Shown: positions 1 through 10,712 of the stretch, piece after piece | How positions within the stretch are numbered: the first letter of the stretch is position 1 | How the letters are laid out: each line of letters begins with the position of its first letter | NCBI GenBank assembly: GCA_020881915.1 | Contig: JAJFPB010000001.1 | Span: 5,022,001-5,086,000 of the forward strand | Length of the DNA: 64,000 nt | DNA from: Paramyrothecium sp. XJ0827 | Lineage: Eukaryota; Ascomycota; Sordariomycetes; Hypocreales; Stachybotryaceae | Reading direction: 5' to 3' | Position numbers and translations under genes: made by a program | The notes under the pieces: generated by a model | Databases searched by the model: none | Told to the model about the DNA's origin: nothing | What the model saw: only the letters and a program-made list of their open reading frames with translations

Positions 1-2094
1 GCCATACAGCCCCTCCGGCCTCTCTCCTACGTTGTCGATCCTCCTCCGTCAGAACGCCCACCTAGCCGCTCCGAGCTGCCACCCAATGAACCCTACAGCA
101 CCGCCCCGAGGCCCGCGAGACATGTCCGAAACCCCAGTGATGTCACCTCGCAGCAACCGCCGCTGTTCAAAGCCTACCCCCAAGCGATCAGGAATGCAAC
201 GCTGCAGGCCCCGACTCTGACCGCAGATGCGATTCTGCGTCTTAGCGAGAGCAAGGGTGGGTTCAACTACAACGAAGACTCTCCTACAGAGCCTCTCCCG
301 GACACAGTCAAGGATGGAGACAAAGACAAGGACAAAGCTCGAAGGCTCCAACGTCACGTCCCCTCACTGTCATCATCGTCGACAACAGCCCCCAAGTTCG
401 AGTGGACCAATCGCATCTACATTTTGTCCACCTCGGGTTGCCTCTTAGAGTATGCCGGCACCGGGTCCTTTGATCGGCTGCCGGAAAAGGTGGTCCGCTT
501 AAGCAAAACATCGGCAGCTTTTGTCAGTGACGCCATTCCTGGCCGACACTACGTTCTGCAGGTATCGTCTGGTATAGAGCAGGATGGTGTATCTGCTGGG
601 GATAACCGCTCCTTGTTGTCGAAATTGGTCCCCCGAAGCTCTGACCGGCGCAACGCTGCAAACATCCTGATGACTTTCGACAACGTCGAGGATATGAACG
701 GATGGATGGTAAGCCTACGCCGCGAAATTGAGAAACTAGGAGGTAGGAGAGTGCTTTCCGAGACCGGAGAGCCGAAGAAGGACACAGAAACCTACCAGCA
801 AGACGAGGAGTCGGCGCAAAGACTCTTTGTCCTTCGGGACCCCAACCGCTATTCCCGGAGCTTCTCCGAGAGTTTCGACTGGCCGGGAGTTCGCGATAGT
901 CAAGTGAGCGAAGGCCCGTCGCCGATGACACGCGACCCGTCTATGGATGATGGGTCAACGAACAGCGTCGTCTCCCAGGATGGGCGGCAATTAGATAGCC
1001 TGAGGGACAGCGGCAACCGCCTCTCCTATATCTCATCAGGCCAGCGCACGATGGTTTCTTCCGGTTCCTCGCCTATGTCTTCGCCCACACGAGACAGCTT
1101 CTCTCCGCCATACGAAGACCCCTCTCAAAACTACGAGGTCCGAGCTCGACCCAATGCTGCGGCCATCCTGCATCGTCGGAAGTCTCTTCAAACCATGTCA
1201 CCTTTTGTGGAGCCGGGCGTGCAGCAGGCGGATCCATCTACGAATGCAACACCTCGAGCTGTGCCTGCTATGCCGGCGGTACTACCGCGACCAACACCCA
1301 ACTTTAGTGTTCCTCGCTCGGCAAACAGGCACTTCCCGCCTGTGCGGGTGCCTCAGATCAACCCTGAACCCTTACCGAACCACGAACGAGACGCCAATAG
1401 GCCATCTCGAACTCGAAAACCACCTCCCATGTCGCTTTTGTCAACACGACCGCTATCCATGGTTGTGGATCAGCCTTCCCCACAGACCGAAATTCCAAGC
1501 CGGCCTGCAATGCCTGCCATGGCCATCACCCTTCCATCACCAGACGCTGGAGTCACCTTGCGGCCCAATCGTTCAATATCTGGTGGTCGACCGACTCATC
1601 TCTCAACTGCCGAACCTTGGCGACAAGCATCTTCCGACATGTTGGCTGTTCAGCCCGGACCCCGGAGGATGGCAAGCATGAGCGCCATACGAAGGCCAGG
1701 CGAGGGTCTCCACAGGATTCGAACGTCTGCCATACCACCGACACCTCAGGGGACTGGCGGCTTTCAAGAAGGATTTCCGCCGCCATCGGCCCGATCACTA
1801 CAGCGAGCGAGCATGCACGCAACGTCGCCCCAAGGCCTTTCTAGATTCAACCTTACGAATGGTTCGTCGCCTCTACCACCTCTCCGCGCACCACCCCCAA
1901 CAACACCACTCCCTCCACTGCCATCTCATATGAGCAATTCGGCACGGCTGAGCGTGGACGCGAAAGCCAAGGCGCTGATGTACCGCAGAAGTATGCCTCA
2001 TCTAGCTCTTGGCCCACCCTCTGCCCCGCCACCCATCTGTTCCTTGCCTCCAATCCCTCAAAGGCCTTCGGTCGACATGGGTAGCTTTATCTAA
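1..2094 (+). CDS. PH-like domain protein with long Pro/Ser-rich tail (5' end outside window)
   Basis: The frame is open from base 1 to the TAA at 2092-2094, about 697 codons. No initiator ATG is needed inside the window, so the gene starts upstream. Bases 394-750 encode a pleckstrin-homology-like fold: a strand-rich segment with WTNRIYILSTSGCLLEY, a further strand region around GRHYVLQVSS, and a closing amphipathic helix with the invariant-type Trp in MNGWMVSLRREIEKL. This is the usual end of a PH domain, which typically binds phosphoinositides or protein partners at membranes. Everything after base 780 is low-complexity and rich in Pro, Ser and Arg, with many PPxP-like stretches that suggest SH3 or other adaptor binding. 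No catalytic motif is visible. The PH assignment rests on pattern only; the specific role is unknown. Confidence 0.75.
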   Translation, partial: AIQPLRPLSYVVDPPPSERPPSRSELPPNEPYSTAPRPARHVRNPSDVTSQQPPLFKAYPQAIRNATLQAPTLTADAILRLSESKGGFNYNEDSPTEPLPDTVKDGDKDKDKARRLQRHVPSLSSSSTTAPKFEWTNRIYILSTSGCLLEYAGTGSFDRLPEKVVRLSKTSAAFVSDAIPGRHYVLQVSSGIEQDGVSAGDNRSLLSKLVPRSSDRRNAANILMTFDNVEDMNGWMVSLRREIEKLGGRRVLSETGEPKKDTETYQQDEESAQRLFVLRDPNRYSRSFSESFDWPGVRDSQVSEGPSPMTRDPSMDDGSTNSVVSQDGRQLDSLRDSGNRLSYISSGQRTMVSSGSSPMSSPTRDSFSPPYEDPSQNYEVRARPNAAAILHRRKSLQTMSPFVEPGVQQADPSTNATPRAVPAMPAVLPRPTPNFSVPRSANRHFPPVRVPQINPEPLPNHERDANRPSRTRKPPPMSLLSTRPLSMVVDQPSPQTEIPSRPAMPAMAITLPSPDAGVTLRPNRSISGGRPTHLSTAEPWRQASSDMLAVQPGPRRMASMSAIRRPGEGLHRIRTSAIPPTPQGTGGFQEGFPPPSARSLQRASMHATSPQGLSRFNLTNGSSPLPPLRAPPPTTPLPPLPSHMSNSARLSVDAKAKALMYRRSMPHLALGPPSAPPPICSLPPIPQRPSVDMGSFI

Positions 2095-3553
2095 AAGCTG
2101 ATAGGCGTACCATGTTTTGACCACTTCTCGTCGCGGCATCCGTACGGCGACATTTCTCCATCGTTTGATATCCACGCCGTTCTACCCATCATTTATCCCT
2201 CCAATCGTTTGGTTTACAGATTCCCTACACTCAAAGCATGCACGAGACGCAAGTCTCATGGCTGTATTTCTTATGTCTATCATCATGATCATGGTACTAC
2301 AGGGGTGTGGATCGGGGAATAGCATTCCTACTTAACACTGCCTTGCGGTGTTCCCGGGTGCTCACAATTATGTATTTTTAAGCCCTCCCAAAAAAGGGGG
2401 CTGTCAATGTCTACGACGAAGTCTTCACGAGCTGGATGTTTGGGTCAGGCGTATAACGAGCATCACAGGTTGGCTCGAGGAAGGAGGATATGGATTTACA
2501 GTATACCCGAGGGTCTCCCATGTCCCGCAATGGACCCATGTATCGCAAACATGTCGTCACATCCATATATGAAAAACTGTAGGCAAAACTGCAATAGAAA
2601 ATAGAATCAACTGAAAAGTTGCAATTGGACATGCCTGTCTTAATGCGGACCTCGCGCAACCATGAACATGATACATTCTCACACGAAGCATTCCAGCATA
2701 CGCACAAACCGGGTGCCCGTGAAACACCGTGCACGTAAAGATGAACACAAACCGGCTCAGCCAAAATGCGCAGCCATGCTTCGTCTTGAGGTGACGGCAT
2801 TGTTCCCCATCCTGATGCTTTCCTCGGGCCCATGCCATGCGCCAGTGAGACGGTGTAGTTGCTCAAACAACAACCGCATGCCCACATATCTCGTTTCGAG
2901 ACACGCGAATGCCAGCCGTGGAACCGAACGCATTGATCTCCTTGAGAACCAACATGTTCGATTTGCTTGCGGATGTCTTGCAGGCAAGCCGTTCAGGTCT
3001 GCTTGACGTCGTGCGGACGAAAATTTTGTGCGAACACCGAGTGAGAGACAGAGACATCTCCAGTTTAAACCAACAGCGAAACATACCGGCATCCAACAAT
3101 GGGCGGTTGGTGGTCATCATTAACCCCTGCCTTGCTGAATGTTGTCCAGGCAGGTTACGCTAGGCATCACGAGCACTAACTCGAGCAACACTGCTCGTCC
3201 TTTTGTCCAAAGTGGCCTGGTGGCCTAGTTTACGCGCATTCCAAGACATGGTCACGCCGCGCCATCCGGGTCTCGGATGAGAACGACCACCGTGTACTAG
3301 GGCGAGACTGATGACGAGTGATGTTTTCTGGTCAAACAGCGCATCGCGTGCGTGGGTGACACTCCCCGGCAAGACCTGTGTAGTCACCACGATCCACCCA
3401 ACCTTGGCCTTTGTGGATTGTTCACTCTGAGGTCACGATAAAAGGAGGCGCTGGTTGATCGAAGACGAGGATGGTTGATTGCTCTAGACTCATCCACCCT
3501 GCTTGTTTAGGGACGTTGCAGACGACTCGAGTGCAAACTTTAACCACAGAGAC
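2095..3553. other. Intergenic region: 3' end of PH-like gene and promoter of PQQ dehydrogenase
   Basis: No reading frame here has recognisable family motifs or a credible exon chain. The interval should hold the 3' UTR of the gene ending at 2094 and the promoter of the gene starting at 3554. The only promoter element I can point to is an ATAAAAG at 3438-3444. Confidence 0.6.
3438..3444 (+). promoter_or_regulatory. TATA-like element upstream of the PQQ dehydrogenase
   Basis: ATAAAAG lies about 110 bases upstream of the ATG at 3554, a plausible distance for a fungal core promoter with a short leader. It is a single short match, so support is weak. Confidence 0.3.
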
Positions 3554-5095
3554 ATGTCACCCTCGCGCATTTTACGGGCAGCGTTGTGGGCGTTGGCGAC
3601 GGTGAATGTAGCAGCGCAGTGTGACGCTATCCAGCCAGCGTCAAACCCCGTGGCCGCGCCGGGAGTGGGATACAAGGTGCTGTTTAATGGTTTAAACAGT
3701 CCTCGCAGCCTAGTTCAAGACACGAACGGCAACTTGCTAGTGCTCGAGGAAGAAAGCGGCGTGCGACGAATTATGCTGGCGGACGGCGAGGGCCTCAACA
3801 TCTGTGTGAAATCAAGCTCTCAGCTGATATCGAACGAAAATGTAAGATTTTTCGTCGTGGACATGCTTCACGGGACAGATGGAGCCTGGGGGACAGTACA
3901 ATGGTGTTAACTGTGACGCTTCTAGTTGAATCATGGCCTGGCATTGTCTCAAGATGGCAACATACTGCTTGCATCAAGTTCGGCTGAGGTATATGCCTTT
4001 CCATACGGCGCATTGGAAGGTAGTGTTGGCCCGGGAAAGACTATCATAGTCGGCATGACGCCGACTGGCACGCACAGGACGCGGACCTTGGTGGTGCCGC
4101 CGAATGACCCCAGCTTCCTGCTGGTTTCTCATGGGTCCATTGACAACATGGACAAGGACACTCTCAAAGTAGAGTCTGGCCGCAGCCAAATCAGAGTCTT
4201 TAAGCTTGACGACTTGTTGAGTCGAGACTCGCCTGTCAAGTTCACTGATGGAGCTATGCTTGGATGGGGCTTGAGGAACAGCGAGGGAGTTGGCCAAGAT
4301 CCCTCAACAGGGAACATTGTAGGATCAACACTTACTTGCTGCAGCACGACGCGCTACATGAGCTGACTTGAGATTCTAGTGGTCGGTTGAGAATTCGCTG
4401 GATAACGCGAAGCGGTTCGGGAAGGACATCCACAACGACAACCCCGGAGAAGAACTGAACTTTCACGGGCGCCCGGGGGACACTGAAAGCGACGTGTACG
4501 GCAAGAACTTTGGCTACCCGTCGTGCGTAGCCATCTGGAACGCGGATGCGGTAGAGGACTACCCCGGCGGCGCGAAGGTGGGCAAGCAGATGGCAGGGGA
4601 CCACTCCGAGCCGCAGCACGACGACGAATACTGCCAGAACGAGACGGTAGCGCCGCGGCTGACGTTTGCGGCTCACACGGCCCCGCTGGACATCAAATTC
4701 CAACAGAACGGAGCTGCAGCGTTCATATCAATGCATGGAAGCTGGTTCGTGAACTCCCCACCTCCTTGATTGTGTCCTGAGGGCGGGACCGCGAAGATCA
4801 AGATGAAATGTGCAGCAACGGAGCAGAAAAGCTGACGAGGGACCGCAATGAAAACAGGAACCGATCGCCGCCGGACGGCTACCGAGTCAGCCGCATCGCG
4901 TTTTCGAACGGGATGCCGACGGCACCGTCGGACAGCCGGGACGCGGCGGTGCCGCTGCTGCGCAACTCGGACCAGTCCAAGTGCCCGGGGGAGTGCTTCC
5001 GCCCGGTCGGCCTGCTGCTGGACGGCGCCAAGCGGCTGTTCATGACGAGCGACAGGAGCGGTGAGCTGTTTGTCCTGACGGGAGTGGAGGTGTGA
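3554..5095 (+). CDS. Secreted PQQ-type glucose/sorbosone dehydrogenase-like protein (AA12-like)
   Basis: Four exons: 3554-3841, 3926-4318, 4380-4744 and 4858-5095, giving 427 residues. The first 21 or so residues form a signal peptide (Arg-rich start, hydrophobic core ALWALATVNVAA), so the enzyme is probably secreted. The rest fits the soluble quinoprotein glucose/L-sorbosone dehydrogenase beta-propeller: GLNSPRSLVQDTNGNLLVLE opens the first blade. N98-H99-G100-L follow the first intron, where the family has its catalytic His. Near the C-terminus NRNSPPDGYRV and RPVGLLLD...LFMTSDRSGELF are typical. Fungal relatives belong to CAZy family AA12 and oxidise sugars using bound pyrroloquinoline quinone. 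The Trp codon at 4743-4745 is split by the third intron; the join restores a motif expected in the family. It is not certain that this protein binds PQQ. Confidence 0.85.
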
Positions 5096-6128
5096 GTGCG
5101 CCGATGGGGTTGTGAGCATCGCGGGCAGGCCTCAAGACGCCTCACGGTATAGAGGAGGAAGCCAATGATGCCACCGATCCTTTGTTTTGATTCCGAATTG
5201 TATAGATTTGGCTGAAACAATACTTGCAAAATCACATATCACATGGAGAGAGGCATTCAGTGCTTGGAATATACTGGCGATGAGAAACAAGAACGTAAGG
5301 GGGGGAAGAGTTTGTGTGAAAGTAGAAAGACACGAGTGCCGCACCTCATTGTCAACAGGGAAGTCGTCGAGTCGAAGGTCGACATCCGCGCCGTGCCGTG
5401 CCGTGGCGTGTGAAGCTAACTAAAGGTACCTACCTCCTTGAGGCGAGGTAAGGTAACATTAAGGTATCCCCGTTCCTTCTCCCCCCATACCCGTCGTGCC
5501 GTGCAGGGGTCCCAGTTGCTGGCTGCCCCGCAACCAGCCAAACAAAACCGCATCCCCAGGAAACCTCCCAACCGGCCCAACCTCAAGGCAAGTCACTCCC
5601 TGAACCTGTAAGTTTTACGAACTGCCCAGCCCTTTCAGGACCCAAATCTCAAATCTGTCGTCTTTCCCCAAGAGGAACCCCAGCTGGAGTGGTCTTGACC
5701 TTTGTAGTTGAATGTCCGCTAGCGCTGTCGTCGTGCTTCTTCCGTTGTGGCTTCCGTACCGCCTGCTGACCGCCGTCCTGGCTTTGATAGATACCCTCAC
5801 CCCCCGTCCCGTTGCTCAATCGTTCATCATCGTCCACGACGTCCGGCCCGTCCAGCTTGTCATGCCATAGCGTAACGCCCAGCGAAACAAAACATCTGGT
5901 TTACAGAGCGCATGCTCCCATCACCGAAGCGTCTTGGGCTCCGTTAGCCGCTTTGGCCTGGAAGGGCTCACCACGAAAGACCGATCCAGCGCCTACTTCA
6001 TCAAGCACCAGCAGCATATTCACACCAAGTGTGTCGGAACGTATCGACTTCTTCATTACCATTGTCACTATCCAAAGTCCACCCCCTTCCTTGCTCTGGC
6101 CCTCGGTGGCCGTACAACGGGACCCGCC
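5096..6128. other. Intergenic region with GGTAA/TACCT pentamer cluster
   Basis: No convincing gene. An AGGTACCTACCT...AGGTAAGGTA cluster lies at about 5424-5466. A C/T-rich stretch follows, as is common in fungal leaders. The frame of the next gene stays open back to about 5934, but no upstream ATG there is better than the one at 6129. Confidence 0.6.
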
Positions 6129-6860
6129 ATGCCCGCCCTACCTCGTCTCACGCGCCCTGAAGCCTTCACCCGCCATTTGCCGTCAATCATCCCCCGTGCT
6201 GCCACCGCGGCCAAGCTACTCCTCACTCCGCGGCAGGGTCGAGACGGCAATGAGGATGACGAACCCTACAACGTCATTCCCACCCAGTACGGAGCGTTGA
6301 ACAATTCGCCTTCCCCTGGCGTCGTCGCTGGCATCGTTCTCGGCTCCGTCGCCGGCTTCCTCCTGATCCTCGCTCTCATCTACACCTGCCTCAACGGCCT
6401 TCCCTTCGGTCTGGGCGTCACTGCTTCCGATGGCGTGAGCACCTACGTCTCCCGAGCCGATAATCGCAGTCGAAGACGTAGCGCCGCCGCCGCCGCCGGC
6501 GCCCGCCACCGCTCAAGGAGTCGCAGCACGAGCATGTACGAGGTCCGTACCCGCACCACCACCACCCGCGAGAGGGTTGTGCCGGTACCCGTTGCCTCGC
6601 CCACCGCCTCCACGGCCTTTGAGCCGCGCAGGGCCCCATCTGCCCACCGCGGGAGCCGGCCGCCCCCGCCGAGGGTTGTGCCCGCCGAGCAAGACGACAG
6701 CAGCGGCTCCGACGACGAAGTGGTAGTCATCGAGGAGCACAGTCCGCCGCGCCGCAAAAGCCGTCGAGTGAGCCCGAGTTACTTCAGTGATGACAGGAGT
6801 CGGCGGGATAGCAGTTACCGCGATGCCGAATCCGACGTATACAGCCGCAGCCGGCGTTGA
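6129..6860 (+). CDS. Single-pass membrane protein with Arg/Ser-rich cytoplasmic-type tail
   Basis: Uninterrupted 243-codon frame from the ATG at 6129, with the stop at 6858-6860. I did not recognise a named family. Residues 1-62 are Pro/Arg-rich. Residues 64-86 (GVVAGIVLGSVAGFLLILALIYT) form one clear transmembrane helix. Residues 90-243 are strongly charged and of low complexity, with Arg/Ser repeats, an Ala run and an acidic patch (SSGSDDEVVVIEE). The architecture of a short head, a Gly-rich single helix and a basic Ser-rich tail is common among fungal plasma-membrane or wall-sensor-like proteins, but no WSC or Cys-rich ectodomain is present. The frame is open upstream to 5934, so an earlier start (ATG at 5934) or a spliced 5' exon is possible. 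GC-rich codon use matches its neighbours. Confidence 0.7.
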   Translation: MPALPRLTRPEAFTRHLPSIIPRAATAAKLLLTPRQGRDGNEDDEPYNVIPTQYGALNNSPSPGVVAGIVLGSVAGFLLILALIYTCLNGLPFGLGVTASDGVSTYVSRADNRSRRRSAAAAAGARHRSRSRSTSMYEVRTRTTTTRERVVPVPVASPTASTAFEPRRAPSAHRGSRPPPPRVVPAEQDDSSGSDDEVVVIEEHSPPRRKSRRVSPSYFSDDRSRRDSSYRDAESDVYSRSRR

Positions 6861-7608
6861 GCGAGGATAATGGGACGCACCGTTCTACTCAGTGTAGAGA
6901 GAAGAAGAGCGAGCCCTTACAGGTTCATAACGGATAGGTGCCATGAATTCCAGGGGGCCAGTGGAGTGGAACTGAAATAGTACTGGGGACAGAGCGTTCA
7001 AGGATGAGATGAGTCAAGGATCAGCGTTCCTAACGACTGCATGTGTTATGCGAATAATCTATAGTAGGGCTTTTTTTGTAGATAGATGATACCTACCGAG
7101 CAAGCGGGATTAATGTCATTTGACAAGAATTGTGAAAGACTCCAATTCTCCATTAATTTCATCGCTGTAGTCGGTCTACCTAATCTTTGTGTTGACTAGT
7201 AACCATTCATGTTACCCGTTTTTCCGAACTTCCATAAATAATAACTACGTCCATGATCTAAATGCACGTTGGCTTTTGAGCAGACGTGTAGATCACAGCT
7301 GTCCCGTTCCCCGAAACCTGCCCCCCTTATTTTTCCATAATATGTTCACCATCCCGCAAAAGCCTCGGGGCATTTACCCTGCTTGTATATACTCACTATA
7401 TACCAACTCGTACACCCACACAAGACAGCGTTTTTCTCCCATGCGCCTCGCTAACGACGATCCTCCAACGACGTAAAGGATGATGCCACCAAGATGCTGA
7501 CCTGCCCGTTGAAGAGCAGCAGTCCACTCCCCCATTGCTCGTGTCGTTCAGCGCTAGATCGTATATTCATGCGTAGAAAGGAACCACAATCGCCAAAGTA
7601 GCTGGCCC
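6861..7608. other. Convergent 3' ends, no gene seen
   Basis: This lies between the stops of the membrane protein (+) and the transcription factor (-). It is relatively AT-rich, as expected for 3' UTRs. No coding signal was found. Confidence 0.6.
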
Positions 7609-10600
7609 TTAGAGACCTGACCCATTCCCACCCTGTGGGCCGCCGAAGAAGAACGTCCCGAAGGGGTTCATCTGCTGGCCATCACCAAAGTCGTTTGAGA
7701 AGCCTTCCCAATTCATACCAAATCCTAGATCCAGCTGCGCCTGATCAACGTTGCCAAACTCTCCATTAGACGACCCGTCTAGATTCTGGAGGAAATCCAT
7801 AGATAGGCCGTCCGGCAGGTCGATTGAACCGGTCTGACCACCGAAAGGAGGGCTCATAAAGGGACCACTCATTGCGTTTTGTTGGGACGGTCCTCGTCGC
7901 GATTGCCCAGGTGAAGCACCGAGAGATGACGAGTCGATGGATCTTCCGGTGTCTTGATTCACATGTTGTTCGTGATGATGCGACGCACTCCGCCGTGGCT
8001 GTGGGCGCATGGTGTATCCTTCAGCCTCAAACGATTTGGATGTGCCCGATGGCGACGCTTGCTGGGCTAGCACGTCCCCACTGATGGACATGCTTGAAGT
8101 GGATGCGTTGTCAGGAATGGACATGTCAACCAAGAACGGTGTTTGATCTGTTGGAAAGCCTCGATGTGCTTTTGCTTTCGTCACGGCTTCTGGAGCTGTT
8201 GCCCACTGAGGTGCCTCTGGCCGCTGCCGGCTTCGATGCTGGCCTGTCATGCCGAACCCACCCGTCGACGTGGCCATCTTGATTGTCGCCTTTGCTGTCC
8301 GGTCAAACGCGTCTCGACACGTTTCAGCGGGCGGGCATTTGTCAATCATGTCACTAAAAACCGACTTGGCGGCCAAGACTGTGAAATCCACCTCATCCAT
8401 CGTCTGTACTCGTTGTTAGACTTGCTGCAAAGCAAGAACGTAGAAGCCGGCAATGGGTTTTACTCACAAGACGACTGCGCACTATAGGCGAGTGCCAAAT
8501 AGCATAGAGATATGAAATGCCAGCCATGAACAGGTGGTGCGTCGATAAGTACGTGTAGCTGACGAGGCCACTAAGATGCAACTGTCGATAGATACGTAAG
8601 ATCTTCTGTCCGGCCTCAGCAACCTTGAGGTAGATCCTGTCCTCATCCTCACGGAGTTCGGCTGTGAACGCCGTTGGGCTATTCACCTCATGGGATGTGT
8701 TATATTCGCCCTCAAACATAGCCGGAACGCTCAAGCTCTGCCTATAGAGCATGATGATGGCCTGCCAATAATTCAACTCCAAGAACTCGGTCGAGAACGC
8801 CACACCCGTCTTTTGCCGTGTTGGCGCAGATGTTTTCCATTGATACAATCTCCGGTCGATGTCAATACGCCAGGATCTGAACGAGTCGAAGTGGACCAAG
8901 AACGGCGATTGTAAATGATGATGCATCTCAGGATACATCTTGCCTTGAACACCAGCCCTGGCGATCTGGGCTTGGTTGTACTGCAGGACTTGAAGAATTT
9001 CTGACTGCAGGAGTCGCAGCCGGAAATAATGATGAGCAACGTGCTTATAACTTGGCTGATTTTGACTAGGTGGTTCCAAGAATCCCGTTGGCGTGATATA
9101 ATCGTCATCCAGTAATGACGGGAGTTCCGTGATGATGACCTGATCACTGATTCCGAACGGCCGTCCGACACAGGTGCTGACGAGGCGATCGAACGAATAT
9201 GTGCACCACCAGAGACGTCGCCGCATGTCACGAACCCATAGCCTCTTCCCCCGCTCTTCACTGCCACCCTCTTTCAGAACATGGGACTCGGCCTGGTCCG
9301 GCTCAGCAATTGGGTCGGACACAACGCCGTCGACATCGACACCATCCTCGTAGTGAAGGCCCAGGTCAACTGCAAGCCGTACGGCGACTCCAATGATGTA
9401 CCTGAGTGGATTAATAACCAATATCAATGTTTGCTGTTGAGCGACTTACCAAAGGCCCGGAGGGACCGGTCGTAAAAGTGCGAAATTTGCGAGGAGCAGG
9501 ACAGCTTGTAGAACCTCCAGCCCACCGCCACTGCTGCTCAGGCAGGACTCGAGATGGACAATGGCACTGGCATGATACTCCTCGGGCTGACACTGAACCT
9601 TGAGGGAACTTTGTGAAGCTCGGGCATCATCATGCCCCTCACTCCGCACGGGTTCTCCGACAATAACTCCGCAACCAATCGCAAAGACCATATTCAGCAT
9701 GTACAACTCCCTGGCGCCCCGGACCTGTCCTGGAGTGGCGTAGGCTTGCTCAAACATGCGCATGAATGCACCACGATGTAAGATTGGAATTTGCGGATTG
9801 GCGTGTTCAAAGTAGAGATTTACCAGTCGTAAGCCAATATCCTTGTCGGGAAATGTCGCGGGTGTGATCGTGGGCTTTGTGTGTAAGCCGAAGAACGAAT
9901 CGCGCATCGAGGTACCATTTCCAGCTGGATGGCGTGATGCAGGGCGATCCCCATTGCCAGCGTGATCCGATACTGAATACTGAACCGCAGCGAACACAAC
10001 CCGTGCAAATGACACCCCGGAAGCTGAAGCCAGAGACCGCGGTTTGGTAGGGCTAACGATATTGAGCAGGGCCGGGCTTTGGCTGGATCGCTTTGACTCC
10101 AGCCCGACCAGAGCTTGGCTTCGTGAGTGAGGTTGGCCATGCTCGCCTACTTCGGAATGTGCCGAGTATTTCGGATCGTCCCCAGATGCCGTGCTAGCAG
10201 CGTCGGCGCCTTGACGAGAGCACAATTCCAAATTTTCTGCTGGGGGAAAAGCGATCTTATTCGCGGTAAGCAGGCTCTCGAGCTGTTCTACACGCGTTTC
10301 GAGATAGAATACATAACTAAGCCTTGGGTTAGTAACCGTTGTGAATAGTTTGGGAATTCGCTCTCCGTGAGCCTGCCATGTCGTACCTGCGCGGTATCTC
10401 CTTCTTCGTGATGGGATCGTAGCCCACGCAGGCAACCCCTGCCTTCGCGCAACTGGCGCAGCTCGGTAACTTCTGGTCGCATCGATTCTTGCGAATACGG
10501 CACCGATTGCAGGCGCTGACGTTCCGGAAACTGCTGCTCTGACCAGGCTTACCCGGCGGTAGCGCAGCGCCGGGACCGTTTTCTCCTACATGGTCGACGG

Positions 10601-10712
10601 GGCTGGGTTCCTCGTTTTTGGGTGACTGGTCTTCGTATGATGATTGCCGCATGCGCTTCGCGGGATTGGGATTGGGACTGGGATTGGGCGACGGCTGCCC
10701 ATGCGTGGGCAT
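7609..10712 (-). CDS. Zn(II)2Cys6 transcription factor with fungal_trans domain
   Basis: Four exons on the minus strand: 10712-10387, 10316-9450, 9401-8468 and 8403-7609, giving 973 residues. The binuclear zinc cluster is complete: C68-X2-C71-X6-C78-X6-C85-X2-C88-X6-C95. Splicing the first intron creates the linker EIPRSYVFYLETRVEQLESLL directly after the cluster. A PRSYV-plus-coiled-coil linker of this sort is found in PPR1-type regulators, which bind paired CGG triplets as dimers. The middle (exons 2-3) carries the fungal-specific regulatory domain, including YIIGVAVRLAVDLGLHYEDG and RRLWWCTYSFDRLVS. The C-terminal 200 residues are rich in Ser, Gln, Gly and Phe with acidic stretches (around DLPDGLSMDFLQNLDG), as expected of an activation region. 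Its targets cannot be read from the sequence. The MFS gene upstream on the same strand is a candidate, but this is only proximity. Confidence 0.9.

Noticed and set aside
1700..1730. GATTCGAAC, a tRNA B-box-like sequence
   Set aside because: It lies inside the coding sequence of the PH-like gene with no A box or cloverleaf around it. Other GGTTCGA matches (38551, 63271) also failed.
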